Positions 42,830 to 56,385 of a DNA stretch of 64,000 nucleotides are shown here, piece by piece. The position numbers and the translations under genes were made by a program. Where the stretch lies: the NCBI GenBank assembly GCA_036346405.1, contig CM070550.1, positions 11,442,115 to 11,506,114 of the forward strand, in the 5' to 3' direction. Source of the DNA: Phyllostachys edulis (lineage: Eukaryota > Streptophyta > Magnoliopsida > Poales > Poaceae). Below the pieces are notes generated by a model that did no database searches, was not told the origin of the DNA, and saw nothing but the letters and a program-made list of their open reading frames with translations. Positions within the stretch are counted from its first letter, which is position 1, and each line of letters opens with the position of its first letter.

Positions 42830-44640
42830 GATATGTGCTCACACATCCATGCTGGTATCTCACTCTGTGGGAATGTTTAAATCCGGTATGCCTCTTCCTG
42901 AGGTTCCATACTGGTGCTAGGTCTCAACTGGCTCCCTTTCTGGTTGTGAGGAACTTCAATGATTGGCTACGTCAAGTCCTTCTTATCCTTTTTCGTCGGG
43001 CGTCCCCAGTTACTTGGGATTCGAGGGGCCGGAGTTCTCGTTCTTTTATTTTGAGGCCTTTGGACGGGATTAGGGGTACCTTCAATTTTTTTCGGTTTTT
43101 CAACCCTATCTAGTGCATTGCGTGTAGGCACATGTGACTTGGTCACGCTCTTCAAATCACTAAAGTAGTAAGGCAGTTGATTCGCTAATACTTGCAAATC
43201 AATTATCTTCTGGACTTCTCTATTTGCTTCACTAGTACGCGGGTCATATGCATGGATTCCTGTGGCTTGCCACGTTATTTTCTGACATTTTTTTATCAAG
43301 GGGTTGATTTCCTCCCCCTTAATGATGGGAAACTATCCTCATCAAATATGCTGTCAGCGAAGCGGGTTGTATGCAAATCTTCTGTCATGGGATCCAAATA
43401 CCTGATTATGGATGATGTCTCATAACCAACGTATATCCCAGACTTTCGGAGAGGGCCCATTGCAATTCGTTGTGGTGGTGGTATATGTACATAAACCATG
43501 CAACCAAATCTGCAAAGATGAGAAATTTTCAGTGCTAACCCTTACGCTAGTCGCATAGGTGAATGATGTTATATATCGATGGTCTAAAATTGATGAGAGT
43601 TGTTCTGTGCAGGACTGTGTGTCCCCAACATGTAGTTGGTAAATTACAATTCTGTAAAAGTGGTCGAGCAATAAATTTAATCCTTTTAATTAATGCCTCT
43701 ACTAGTCCATTCTGGGTGTGGACATGTGGTACGGAATGCTCAACATTAATTCCCATTGCCATGCAATAATCATCAAATGCCTTCGAAGTAAATTCTCCGA
43801 CGTTGTCCATTCTGATGGACTTCACATGATGATGAGAAAAATTATTTTTAATTTTAATTATCTGCGAGATCAGTTTTACAAAAGCGTGGTTTCTTGTAGA
43901 CAATAAACATATGTGTGACCATTTCGAGGAACATTGATGAGCACCATAAAATATCTAAATAGCCCTAAAAGGGGCTGTATAGGACCGCAAATATCTCCCT
44001 AGATACAGTCCAGGAATACAGGGATTTTATCCTTCACTTTCAGAGCAAAAGGTCTAGTAATTAATTTCCCAGTGGCACATGCGGTGCACATAAAATCTTT
44101 CTGATTCGGAAATTCTTTACATCGATATTATGTCCCTGTGAATTGTTAAGTATATTTCTCATCATTCTAAGACCTGGGTGGCCTAATTTATCATGCCAGA
44201 GACACAAAAGTTCAGAGTTTCTAAAAATAGTTTTCAGGACAGTATAGGCTGTAGGTGCCTTAATATTAGTGTAGTATAGCCTAGTTTCATATAAAGGAAG
44301 TCATTCTAATATCATTTTTTTGACTTTCTTCATGCTTTGTAATGAGCAGGTATTCCTTACCATACCCTTCTTCAATCTCTATGTGGAAACCGCTAGCACG
44401 AATACCCTTAAAACTTAAGAAAGTTCTAGTCGATTCTGGGCACAACAAGGCTTCTTCGATGACCAAAGTTATGCCCATCGGGAGTATAATTGTGGACCTT
44501 CCTGAGCCTATTATATAAGTATCACTGCCCATGATTGTCGTAAGACTACTAGCATTCTTGTTGATCGACTGAAAGAATTTCGTCTCTCTCAAGATGGTAT
44601 TGGTTGTGCCGCTATCCGCTAAGCACACTTCCTACATAGG
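42830..44640 (-). pseudogene. copia protease and integrase (degenerate)
   Basis: Protease: CLADSGTTNTIL with the catalytic DSG, then GSGRSTIILPMGITLVIEEA, and LSFKGIRASGFHIE (44628-44287). Integrase core: SIRMDNVGEFTSKAFDDYC, VEHSVPHVHTQNGLVEALIK, ARPLLQNCNLPTTCWG (43903-43547). Then come IPPPQRIAMGPLRKSGIYVG and the linker ITWQATGIHAYDPRTSEANR (to 42967). Frames change several times. Confidence 0.75.
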
Positions 44641-45654
44641 GTGCCACACGTTTTTTGATATAAAGTATTTATTAATATGAGGTAGGAAACAATCCACATA
44701 TTAAATAAAATACTTCAAAAAACATAACATAACTTGTTATTATAAATACGGAGAAAAAAGCCTTGCAGGACTCATCATAAGAATTTAATGTTTTGTTCTC
44801 CTAGAGCTTACAACCATTATTGAAATAATTCAATGTTCTATAACCACAAATTGCAAATGACTATAAAAAGATCTAAATGCAATACGTGCACTAGATCGAA
44901 TCAGCGAAGTACAAAGAAACTTCTGCCCAAATCTTCCCCATGGCGATGTTCTCCTCTTGGGCAACTACGGCTGCAGCCGCTGTGATGTCCAAAGGAGGGG
45001 GGATGGGGGCTGTTACTGGTCTGTCCACATCCATAAGTGCAACTAATGGTTGTGGATCCTCCGTGCCTACAATGGCGAGGTGTGCCTTATGCTGTCCTTT
45101 GCCCTTCTTAGACTGGAAAGCATCAATAACGTGTTATCGCCCATGGCAAATCCGTGACCAATGCCTCCATATGCCACATTTATAGCATCCTTGGCCCTGC
45201 TGGCCATAGGGCTTCTCACCACGCTTTCTTTGTCTGCCCTTTTTGGCTTGAGCATTTGGCTTGGCCTTGCGACCCATGACCTTACCCTTCTTATCCCTTT
45301 CCTTTGAGTGAGGCTTCCTCATCTTGTAGCTGCTACCATTGGCTTCATGGCTAACATTGCTACTAGGCAACTGTGAGATGTAGTTCTTCCTTAGAACATC
45401 ACCTTGATCTTCCGCAACTTGCATGATGTCAATCAGTTCGGCATACTCCTTGTAGCCATCTTGACAATAGTTGCGTGCGGATTACATTGCATTCAGGTGA
45501 AAGGTAGAGAGAGTTTTCTCAATATTTTGCTCATCCGTGATTACCTTACCACAGAGTTGCAGAGTGGTACAAATTATGTGCAATACAGAATTGTACTCTC
45601 CTACGGTCTTGTAGTCTGCAAAACGCAGTCGGGTCCATTCTTGTTCTGCCCGAG

Positions 45655-48575
45655 TGAAGGATCTAAACTCGTCATTATGTGATAATGGAGTTTTGGTGAT
45701 TAATGAAAAATCTAATTGTGAGACTAACACTTTTATTGATATACATATTGTGTAGTCTTGTTTGGATATAAAGGTGATGATCATGAATGCATGCAAGTTC
45801 TTAATGATAAATCTAATCTATTGGATAAACAAAAGGAAAAATCCAAACAGGTATGCATTCATAATGATAAATCTATTTGTGAGACTAACACTCTTATTGT
45901 TATACTATGCTTAGTCTCGGTTTGGATATAAAGATGAAAATCATTTGAGGTGTGCATTCTACTTTGTATTCATATATATTTTGTTGCATTCCTCGGATCC
46001 AAAATATAGGTTGAACTCTACCAAAAGGTTAACTTGAATATGTGCATATATTTCCTATTACACATTTGTATATGCACACATGTAGGGGGAGTTCATTCTA
46101 TATTTTGTGGTTTCATTAGTATTGATCCATATTCCTTTATCCACATATATTTGAGATCTTTACTTTGAAACATATCCTTGAATATATTTAACTTGCGTAG
46201 TTAATATATTCATATGAGTATATGAGACTTGTGTAGTTCATATATTCTTGAATATATTTAACTTGTGTAGTTAATATATTCATGTGTGTATATGAGACAT
46301 GTGTACTCATATATCCTTGAGTATATACGACTTGTGCGCTTTGTATACACTCATGTTGAGTATATATAACTTGTGTAGTCCATATATACTCATTGTCTAT
46401 CTACATTAATTTATTTGATATTGAAGTGATTATCATCAATTACCAAAGAGGGAAAGAGTGTAGTATCTTGTCCCACCATTATAAGTTAATAGTATGTTGT
46501 GGTAATTAATGATAACCATATTGTGGAACTAACATTTTTCATGAGTTGGATGAATAAGTTATGTTCCAGGGTGATGAAGACTTTGGATGGTATCATGTGT
46601 TGATAGTCATCAAGTCAAGAGGAGTTCCATCATGTGTTGGTGGAAGTCAAGTCAAGAGGAAATCATCGTGTGTCGATAATGTTCAATATGAGGAGATGAT
46701 CATGTATTGATCATTGAGTCAAGAGAAGCTTCATCATGTGTTGATGAAGGTCAAGTGAAGAACTCATCATGTGTTGATGAGTATTCAAGTCAAGGACCCG
46801 GACTTGAAGTGAGGATATGCGTCATCAAGCTTCAAGTGGTTATGCAAGGCAAAGGTATGACTAGCTAGGGCTAAGGATGTGTTTCTAGTCTTTTACCAGT
46901 CTTGGTATTTGGTTGGGAGACCGGATTGCTAGTATAGGTTGCCGTACTATTAAGAGGGGTCTTGACTAGTAGCTTGAGTTTGTCATGTGTTGATAGCTCA
47001 TCGTGTTTGCTCTAGCTCATCTTAACATGTTGCCAATATTTGCGAATGTGTTTTGCAAATAGTTGTAGCTCGTAGATAATCCTTGTAGCATGTGACTATA
47101 GTTTACAAATGTGTTTTGCAAATGGTTCTAGTCCATGTACCTTATTCCTTGTAGTGTGATTCTATAAGTTGGCAAATGTGTTTTGCAACTTGTTGAGAAT
47201 CTCACTTGAATCCTTGTTTGCATCGCGCGTCAATTTGGCAAATGTGTTTTGCAAATGAGTTGAAGCGGAGTGTAATTTGTGGTGTGATTCTAAAAGTTGG
47301 CAAATGTGTTTTGCAACTTGTTGAGAATCTCTCCTACATGCCTTGTTTGCATTTCATATCTGTTGCAAATGTGTTTTGCAAAATTGAGTTGAAAAAGAAA
47401 TGCAAAAATCATGTTTTCTTCTGTGGTGCGGTCTGACCGCAAGTGTATGGGCGGTCTGACCGGAGTCCGGACTGACCGTGATATAAGCGCTGATCTCGAC
47501 TGCCTTGAGTCAAGCCAGCGGTCTTTTTTCCGAGAGCGACATTTGGTTTTGGTCTTGTTGTCGATCGGCGTGTGTCATGCGGTCTGACATGCCGGTGCGG
47601 TTTGATCGGCCATTAGTTGGCAGTCAGACCGAAGGCCCTCCAACGACTCTTTTTCTGACCGTTGGGAGGGGTGCGGTCTGACCTGGCTTATGCCTGCGGT
47701 CAGACCGGCCTCAGCTGATTTTCCTGGATTCTTCTCCCCAACGGCTAGTTTTTGTGTGTGGGCTATAAATACCCACCTTGGCCGTGTGAGGGGAGTTTGT
47801 TGGTGCCCTTAGACATTCCATTAAGCAAAGAGCAAGTCTCTCATTCTCTTTTGTGCATGTGTTGCACTTAGTGAGATTAGAGAGCAAACCCTAGTGCGTG
47901 TGTTGCATTAGGTAGTGGATTGTGTATCCACTTGAGCTTAGACACTTAATTAGGTCAAGTGAGAGTTGAGATTTGTTACTCTTGGTGTTTGCCGACACCT
48001 AGATGGCGTGGAGGCGTCGTTGGTCCGGTGATCTTCTCAAAGGAGCTTGTGAGAAGGTCTGGCATTTGTGAGTGGTGTGGTGCTCGCCATCTCCAAAGTG
48101 GAGGAAGGAGCAACCATAGTGGAGCGAGGTGTTGGTTCGGTTTGGAACTGGTCCAATCGGTTTGGACTTACCTCGGAGGCGGGTTCTCAATTCGTGGAGC
48201 CGGTCCAATTGGTTTGGGCTTGCCTCAACGTGGATTAGGGGAGACCGACAAGTCTCCGAACACCACGGTAAAACATCACCGTGTCATCTTGTGGTTTGCA
48301 TTCTTATGCTTTACACTGTGCAATTTATATTCGTTGTATTAAATTGCTTATTCATTGTATATGAATGCTTGCACCTTGCTAGAATTGAATAGATTACAAG
48401 TCTATACTTAATTGTTATATTTATCATTAGACTTGTTGTTGGTGCACTTAGTGAACCTAGTTGATTTAGGCTAAACCTAATTGATATTTAGCTTCCGCAT
48501 TAGAAATCGGTTTTAGCTTTAGAATTTTTATAAATAACTATTCACCCCCCTCTAGTCGGCCTCCTCGATCTTACA
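45655..48575 (+). mobile_element. Solo LTR C of the long-LTR family, TSD CCGAG
   Basis: A complete 2921-bp LTR, TGAAGGATCTAAACTC to CGATCTTACA, with CCGAG at 45650-45654 and 48576-48580. It has the same internal order as copies A and B: duplicated GATTAATGA segments, PPT-like CCAAAGAGGGAAAGAG (46442), stem-loop array 1 (46591-46782), array 2 (47037-47381), CGGT palindromes (47427-47706), TATAAATA (47764-47771), then the terminal CTCTAGTCGGCCTCCTCG. It is inserted in the gag of the minus-strand copia. Confidence 0.92.
47764..47771 (+). promoter_or_regulatory. TATA box of LTR copy C
   Basis: TATAAATA in GGCTATAAATACCCACC, placed like those of copies A and B. Transcription would start about 30 bases downstream, so the hairpin arrays lie in U3. 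Confidence 0.65.
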
Positions 48576-48881
48576 CCGAGGAAGAATGGTGCACTTTAGC
48601 TTCTCGAACCGCTTCTTCAGTGCGGTCCACAAAGCTAGTGCGTTCTTCTCCGCCATATACTTATTCATGAGCGTTAAGCAGAGATGGTGTCTGAGGAAGT
48701 GAAGTGTCTGATCAGTTTCCTTAGCAGTGGGATTGGTATCCTTTGAGGTGTCAAATCCGATAGTAGCACGAAGCTTCTTGGCCCCAAGTACGATCTCGAC
48801 GTCAGAGGCCCATGTTAAGTAATTATGGCCATGCTAGGCGCACTCTTCGAACTCCCGGTTCATGATGCCAGTCATCTGCAT

Positions 48882-50243
48882 ATTTATGCAAAGTGTTCAT
48901 AAGTTACTGCTGGTCATTTGTATAAAATGGTTGCAAATAATGGTACAAAAATTCTCATAATGTTCCCGTATTTTTCTATGCGTTTTCATGATTTACTACT
49001 ATTTCCAGTGATTAAAAGCAATATAAACAATCACAGATAATCAAAACAGTAAATACAATATATAAATTGCATAGAAATAATAATAACAAAGTTAAAAATG
49101 CTTCAAATGCTCAAAATGATTTAAATTTTGAATTCCCAAGGCCCTTTTCTGCTGGAATATAAATTTTTGGTGAATTCTGCAATTTTCAAGGCTAAACTGC
49201 TAAATTTCAATTCTGAGAATTTTTTTGCGCAATTTTCAGAAAATCTGAGGAAATTCTTGCAAATTTTTGGGATTTTTTCTTTTTCCTCCCCCGTTTTTTC
49301 CTTTTTCTGGAATTTCTTTCCGACCGGGCCATCCCTTTTTTTCGGCCCAATTTTGGGCCACGTCCTCATGGCCCCACTCCGACCCTTAAAGCCGGTTCAA
49401 AGGGGTGAGCAGGGGGGTTAGGGTTTCCCCTTTGCCCTTTTCCCAAAAGGCGGTGGCGGTGGCGCCCGTGCGGAGGTGGTGACGCGTGGCGCGACGGCCT
49501 TGGTGTCTTGGCGGTGGTGGCAAGCGGCGTGGAGGCACGACCGGTGGCGGCGAGGGCGCTTTGGTTGGCTCAAGGCACGACGGCAGTGCGGCCAGGCGGC
49601 GCAAAGTGCGGCCGACGTGGCCGGGCACGACGATGCGACGAGTGATGGTGTCCAATCGACGGCGTGGCCATGCGGCGGCGACTTTCGTCTTGTGGCGATG
49701 AGGCGGCTTCGGCGCGCAAGATCTGAGGATTTACTTCATGGCGGTTAGGCCGAGCGCGGCGACACGATGTGAGACGCGACGGCGTGCAAAGGTGGCGGCG
49801 CGCGCCGTGCGGCTACTGGCCGATGGTGGAAGCGGGCGGTGGGTCGCGACGGTTTGGCGGCAGACGTCGTTTTTCTTTGTGCATCCATGAACAGTGCAAT
49901 CAACAGTCCCTCTTTTCAACCAATCATCCGATCGGTATTGTGCCAAGACTACAAGTCAGCTCGCGGAGATTAGAGGAAATTTGCAATCTACCATCTACAG
50001 TGCAATCAACATCTACTCCTCCATGCAACCCACCGATCAACATTGTGCCGATAACTTCAAGTTGGCTCACGGTAGATTAGAATGGATTTGCACCGTAGGA
50101 AATAATCTAGAAAGCCAAATTTGTTGAATTAAAAGCGATCTAGAAAATACGATTCAATCTACAAGCGTCGTGCTACAACGGTTACCTTTCGATCCGAGTA
50201 GAGTAGGCCTAGAGGTAGGCTGGAGTCGATCGTGCTGATAACG
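48882..50243 (-). other. Long leader of the minus-strand copia
   Basis: Between PBS and gag. AT-rich near gag (48890-49270), then strongly GC-rich on the LTR side (49380-49880). Open frames here have no known domain and look like composition effects. Confidence 0.5.
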
Positions 50244-50562
50244 TGTTGAGGAACCGTCGCTGGCGAGTACAGTCCGAGCGATCACCTCGTAGACGAAAGT
50301 CGATTCACACAGAATAATGCAAGAACAAATAGTAGATTGAACACAGAGATATGGGGGGATTTCTTTATTCTCTTTATTTCTCTTCTCAAAAGCATATACA
50401 AAGGTTGAGGGTCCTCTTCTATATAGTCTTCAAGGTGGATGAGGAACCCACCATAAGCCCAGGTTTCCTAGCCCTTCTCTTTTTCACCTTTTGAAGGCAG
50501 AGGTGCCATTCCATGTGGGCCATCCATTGCACAAGCAACAGTGGATGGTTGAAGGTCCAACA
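50244..50562 (-). repeat. 5' LTR of the minus-strand copia
   Basis: Plus-strand view TGTTGAGGAACCGTCGC to GAAGGTCCAACA. It shares TGTTGAGGAACCGTCGCT, GTAGATTGAACACAGA and further blocks with 6999-7256. The flank at 50563 (AGCCCCCACAATC) also looks like the complement of a polypurine tract. Confidence 0.75.
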
Positions 50563-51496
50563 AGCCCCCACAATCTCTCTCAGGATGCAGGAAAAAGAAG
50601 CAGGAGCCTCTATTTGCCGCCGGAGCATCCCTCTCTCTCTTCTTTGCGTGAGGAATTAGGTAAAATTGTCAAAAGACAAAGTGATCAAGTGTCTGACGAA
50701 ACTAGGCATTTGAGCTATTACCACGAGCTTAATCCTAATTGAGTAAAGACATACATAAGTTGGGGCAATTCTATCAATTTTCTCTAATAAAAATGCTCAA
50801 TGCACCCTTTCACAGGGATTTGTATTGAAGGCATATCATGCTACAGAAGTTTATGTTGTACATACCATATCATACTGTACATCGTGGACCATATGAATCG
50901 CTCCTCTTGCCAAACTGTACGCAGTCTTGTTTGCTTCTCTTTGAACGTGGATGACCACATGGTTGTAGCATAGTACGAAAAACCAGACTAGATCGGTGGT
51001 TCAACCGAAAAAACTAGTATCGATGCCAGATTCGGTTTGGTTCACAAGATAGATCAACTGAGTACAAAACCATTTAAAAATAATAATACTTTAAGCACCT
51101 GGGTGTGGCAAGGATTGAAACTACCACTTCCTTCTACACGGGAAAATGTTTTACCAGCCCACCTAGCAAGCTTCAAGTGACTAACAAGCAGAGTGGATCA
51201 TATATTAGTGTATTTCTACTAGAAATCGATATATACTCTATAATTTTTTTGAATTTAAAATCAACAAAACATAGTAAAGTAGTATTTTCGAACCGCCGTT
51301 ACACCGGTTGAACCGGTGGTCGTACCATGGGTTGTAGGCGAGCTGTAGAGTTGAACATGTTGAAGGGGGCACTTTACATGCGAAGGAAGGCCGGCTTCCT
51401 CAAGTTCCATGCGTGTGTTTGTTGGTGGAGGTCTTTGTGTAGAGTCCATTGTCAGTGAAACGTTCAGAATGGTATGTGAAGGAGCTACATCACGGT
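50563..51496. other. Spacer before the tRNA gene
   Basis: No gene. GGTGGTTCAACCG at 50996 and CCGGTTGAACCGGTGG at 51303 are inverted and may mark a small DNA element of about 320 bp; I could not confirm a target duplication. Confidence 0.3.
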
Positions 51497-51570
51497 TCCA
51501 TTGTCGTCTAGTCCGGTTAGGATACCTGGCTTTCACCCAGGCGACCCGGGTTCAAATCCCGGCAATGGAA
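51497..51570 (+). tRNA. tRNA-Glu (anticodon UUC)
   Basis: The full cloverleaf can be drawn. The acceptor stem is TCCATTG (51497-51503) with CAATGGA (51563-51569) and discriminator A. The D arm contains GGTTAGGAT. The anticodon stem is CCTGG/CCAGG with loop CTTTCAC, anticodon TTC at 51532-51534. The T arm has CCGGG/CCCGG with loop TTCAAAT, which also serves as the internal B box (GGTTCAAATCC). A short T run follows (TTTTTT near 51579), a Pol III terminator. No intron. Sequence matches plant cytosolic tRNA-Glu, so it is probably functional. Confidence 0.95.
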
Positions 51571-51575
51571 AATGA

Positions 51576-51584
51576 TCTTTTTTC
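51576..51584 (+). terminator. Likely RNA polymerase III terminator
   Basis: A run of T (CTTTTTTCCC) a few bases after the tRNA 3' end. Confidence 0.6.
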
Positions 51585-52717
<1,133 letters not shown>

Positions 52718-55700
52718 GAAACAAATATGATACTTAACTTAAACGATTACATCACAAGAGTATAATACACAAATGTAGGCCAAATAAAATGACAAGTATC
52801 TGAAGTAGCAAGTTAAAAAACGGAAGCATAATATATAAAGTACAAAAGTCTAGCGGTATGTCCATCCAAACCCTCAGGTAACTAGCAAGAATAAGTCCTA
52901 GCAAGACCCATCACCGAAACCTTCGGCACTGGCTGCAAAGAGTGCGTCGTCTGGCATAGACTCATCCTCAAACTCTGAACAACAATTTAAGCAAGATTAA
53001 GTACATTGCGTACTCAGCAAGACTTGTAGTGTATCACAAAATTTATATCTATGCATGGCTGACAAGAGAGGGAGGCTCTATGCTACAAGCTATTTTCAGC
53101 ATTAAGCCGATTTTATTTGCAATATCGATACATAGTATTTTGCAGCAGAAGTTTAAAGAGCAGTTAAGTAGTTAAAGAACAACAAGTAAGTACTTGATAA
53201 ATAACAAATCACAACCCTCCTCAATTGTTGTCAATATTGTACTTTCAGCCATAGACATGGCACTCAACTCAAATATCAACAACAAAAACCAGTCCTGCAT
53301 TTTCCAACAAGAGTTGTTTTTGTAAAAATCAAGTCTATACCAAGCAACACTACACTTAGCACGCTCATCACCGCGAGCACGACTATTTAAATAGATTTAC
53401 ACTCTGCAAAGGGGTACAACTTTACCCACAATATACGAATTTTCTAGTTTGTCGGGCATCCGTCGATACCACCGCTCACAATTTTTTAGTAAGCAGTCTA
53501 GAGCATGTAACGAAACCTTTACATCACCTAATCCTTACATTTCACTAGTCCAGCAATGAAAACCCTCACTTCAATCCCGGGTACCTCCCGTCAAAGTCAA
53601 GCATTAACCATTGTGTCGGCAAGTTTTGTTCTCAACGCCTCGGTAAAGGGAGCCCCCTTTGAACATGCCTACCCTGCCATGCTCGCACTACTGCGGCCTA
53701 CCAATATGCAAGGCTAGTCTTTGATGATTTAATTAGCTAACTCTAAGGCCGTCCCATGCTGGCACATGTGGTTGTGCGCTTACGCTTAGGTTGGATATAC
53801 TGGTGTTCGGTCCTTAATCAACCCGAGCGAGGATCTCTCCCTATCTACTTGTGAGATACACCTCTTACACTCCTCATACTATAATATAACATGCCTACAT
53901 CATAAGCTAAGTATTTTATTTTTATCTTTATACAAAATAACAGAGGTAAACCCCTCTGTACCATCATTTTAAAATCTTCCAAATTCATATTCAACATTCC
54001 ATCCATTTTCAAATTTTAGTAAATCTAGAGCCCAGCTAGGCATTTGTGTGCTATTCGCACTTGAAATACCCAAATCTACATCATATACTACCTAAACCAT
54101 AACCTATTGGATACAACAATAAGAATATCAATATCTCAAGGAGGATCATGCATCGAATAGGAATATAACTACCATTATCCTCAAATATAGCAATTTTAAG
54201 CAAACATACATGTATGCATAATAGATTTTGCAAAAAGAAGTATAATAATTGAAATAGTAGGATCAACATGGTCAAAGGATGTGCTTCACTTGCTCTGGTA
54301 TCTCAGAGTATGAGGATGGAGGAACATCGTAAATTTCATTCGAAGTATCGATGTCTATTAAAAAAGAGTCGATGACAAATTAAATATAGAAATATAATTT
54401 CAACCGAAACAAAATCCAAATATTTTTTGCATACTCAGATAGAGCATTATTTTTATGAATTCAGAAAAAATATTCATTCAATTTGAAGTTCGTATGCAAA
54501 AGTTATTAACGTTTTAATTTGCTTCGGTTTGGAAATTCCGAAAATTAAGAAAATGGTGGCGTCGAAAGCGTATTTTCTGAGGTTTACGCTTTGTAACAGA
54601 GAAACCATATTTTTCTCTGAGGTTTACGGTTTCTAACAGAGAAAGTGTATTTTTTTTCTTAACTGAAAGCGGTTTTTCTCATTTCTGAATTTTATTAACT
54701 TACATGTGAGCCCTACTTGTTAATGACTCATATTTTTATTTTCTGGATTTTATTTATAAGAGTAGAGACGGTCTTACATGTCATAGACACGTTAATTATT
54801 AACTAATGATTAAAACTATTTTTGATTTTATTTAACTGACAGCTGGGTCCACATGTCAGTCCCTTGGGTTTTAAAACGTGTTTTAACACCAAGAATAGTG
54901 TGTGGTCCCACATGTCAGTGACTTTTCGATTAAGTTTTCAGCCGGTCCCACATGTCATTGATTAGTTTCACTTAATCACCGTCATTAGTGTTAAGCTAAT
55001 ACTCGACCCGAGTGAGACCCACCGGCAGCGAGAGAGAAGAGAAGGGAGCAGAGCTGCATGTAGTCGACCACCATGGTAAGCTCGCCGGTGGCGAACGACA
55101 CATGACTTGGCTCGGGGATGGGCAAAATGGGTTCCCCTCTCGATGGCGATCCCACCGGGTGGTGGTGGAGGGCGGAGAGATGGACGGAGGCGATGCTACG
55201 CCGGTGAGAAGCAGCGAGGTGCCTCAAGTCCGAAATAGTTTTCACAAATGGAGCATATGGCGAAAGATGGTGTGCCTTGGCTCTAGGGGGCGACAATGAA
55301 GCTATAGGCAGTGGCTCGGGGACCAATGGTCACCGGAGCGGCAGAGACACCTTCTTCCACGGCGGTGCCATGAGCGGCTACAGGGAACTCCATGCTACAC
55401 TAGCTAATCCAACGATCTATTGCATACAATAGCTCTAGGGTCTACTAGAAGCTCACTGTCGTCCTTGATGGTGTAGGGGGATGGCCGGAGTGGCTTGGTA
55501 ACGTTGAACAGCAGCGACGCAAAGGAGGCTCACGGCAACAATTCACCACAGCAACAGTGGTGCTACAAGAAGCATCTCGTTAGTTCATTGGCATCCTAGG
55601 GATGGTGTAAATGCAAGGAATTGGGCATGCGCTCGTCGAGTTTCGAGGAAGAACGAAAATGGCGGCGACAGCTATGAGAGAGAATGATGACAGCGAAGCT

Positions 55701-56385
55701 CGGGTTTCTTGCGATTATGCCTGCGTTGAGTGAGGAAAATAGATGAAGGATTGTCATAACACGTGATGACGCACTCGAGAGAGGTTCAAACCTTCTGGAG
55801 TGGTGGAAATGCAGCGGCTTAGATCGCGTGCACGCCGGAGTCAGGGACAAAAGAGAAAACGATAAAGCTATAGGACTCCCGGGGCTGCATTGAGCAAAGG
55901 AGATGGATGAGTAAGGTGAGAGGCACGTGATCATGCGCGTGTCGTGGGCAAGGAAGCTCACCTGAGGCTATGACGGCGGAAGGCTTGCTCACCAGCGTCG
56001 AGAACGATGCTCTCGTTCCCAGCGAAGCAAAGCACGAGATGCTCTGATTATGTGCGAGAAATGAGAATGGCGAGTTGAGAAGCTCGTGACGCGGTGAGGG
56101 CTTAAATGCGGTCGAGAATGGCGCGAGAGAAGCAGCGAGAAAACAGCGCAGCGTACGGGTTTCTCGCGCCGAGCTTCGGTCTCGTAGTTTGTGCAGGGTA
56201 GCAGCGTGTTGACGGGGCAGCTAGCATGGGCGACGGTAGGCGGAGGCGATGGGAGCAGGTGAGGCTCTAAACTGTGGGCGTTGGTCGCGTTCCATGGGCG
56301 AGTGGCGGAGCTGGCGAGGCACGCTGGCGTGCAGGCATGGGAACAAGGTGGGCGAACGGTTCCGACAGGTGGGGCCAGCTCGTTA

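Larger units (their letters stand above)
45067..48881 (-). pseudogene. copia gag, split by solo LTR C
   Basis: Starts at 48881 (MQMTGIMNREFEE), followed by NYLTWASDVEIVLGAKKL, TDQTLHFLRHHLCLTLMNKY and LWTALKKRFEKL up to the insertion at 48576. It resumes at 45654 with AEQEWTRLRFADYKTVGEYN and EQNIEKTLSTFHLNAM, then a basic stretch and one zinc knuckle CYKCGIWRHWSRIC (about 45155-45190). It is a UBN2-type gag. A TAG follows EECA near 48830, and a frame change lies near 45480. The single knuckle and leader length differ from the two gag genes on the left of the window. Confidence 0.8.
42807..50562 (-). mobile_element. copia element (minus strand) with nested solo LTR C
   Basis: 5' LTR at 50244-50562, PBS just inside it (complement CGTTATCAGCACG), a 1.36-kb leader, gag (48881 down to about 45070, split by solo LTR C), protease near 44620, integrase near 43900-43420, and a pre-RT linker to about 42830 where it is cut off. 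RT, RNase H and the 3' LTR are missing. The LTR is related to the remnant at 6999-7256, whose adjoining RNase H piece supplies the family's missing end. Confidence 0.8.

Noticed and set aside
49386..49946. GC-rich frames near 49.4-49.9 kb as a host gene
   Set aside because: They lie between PBS and gag of the minus-strand copia, overlap in several phases and have no domain.
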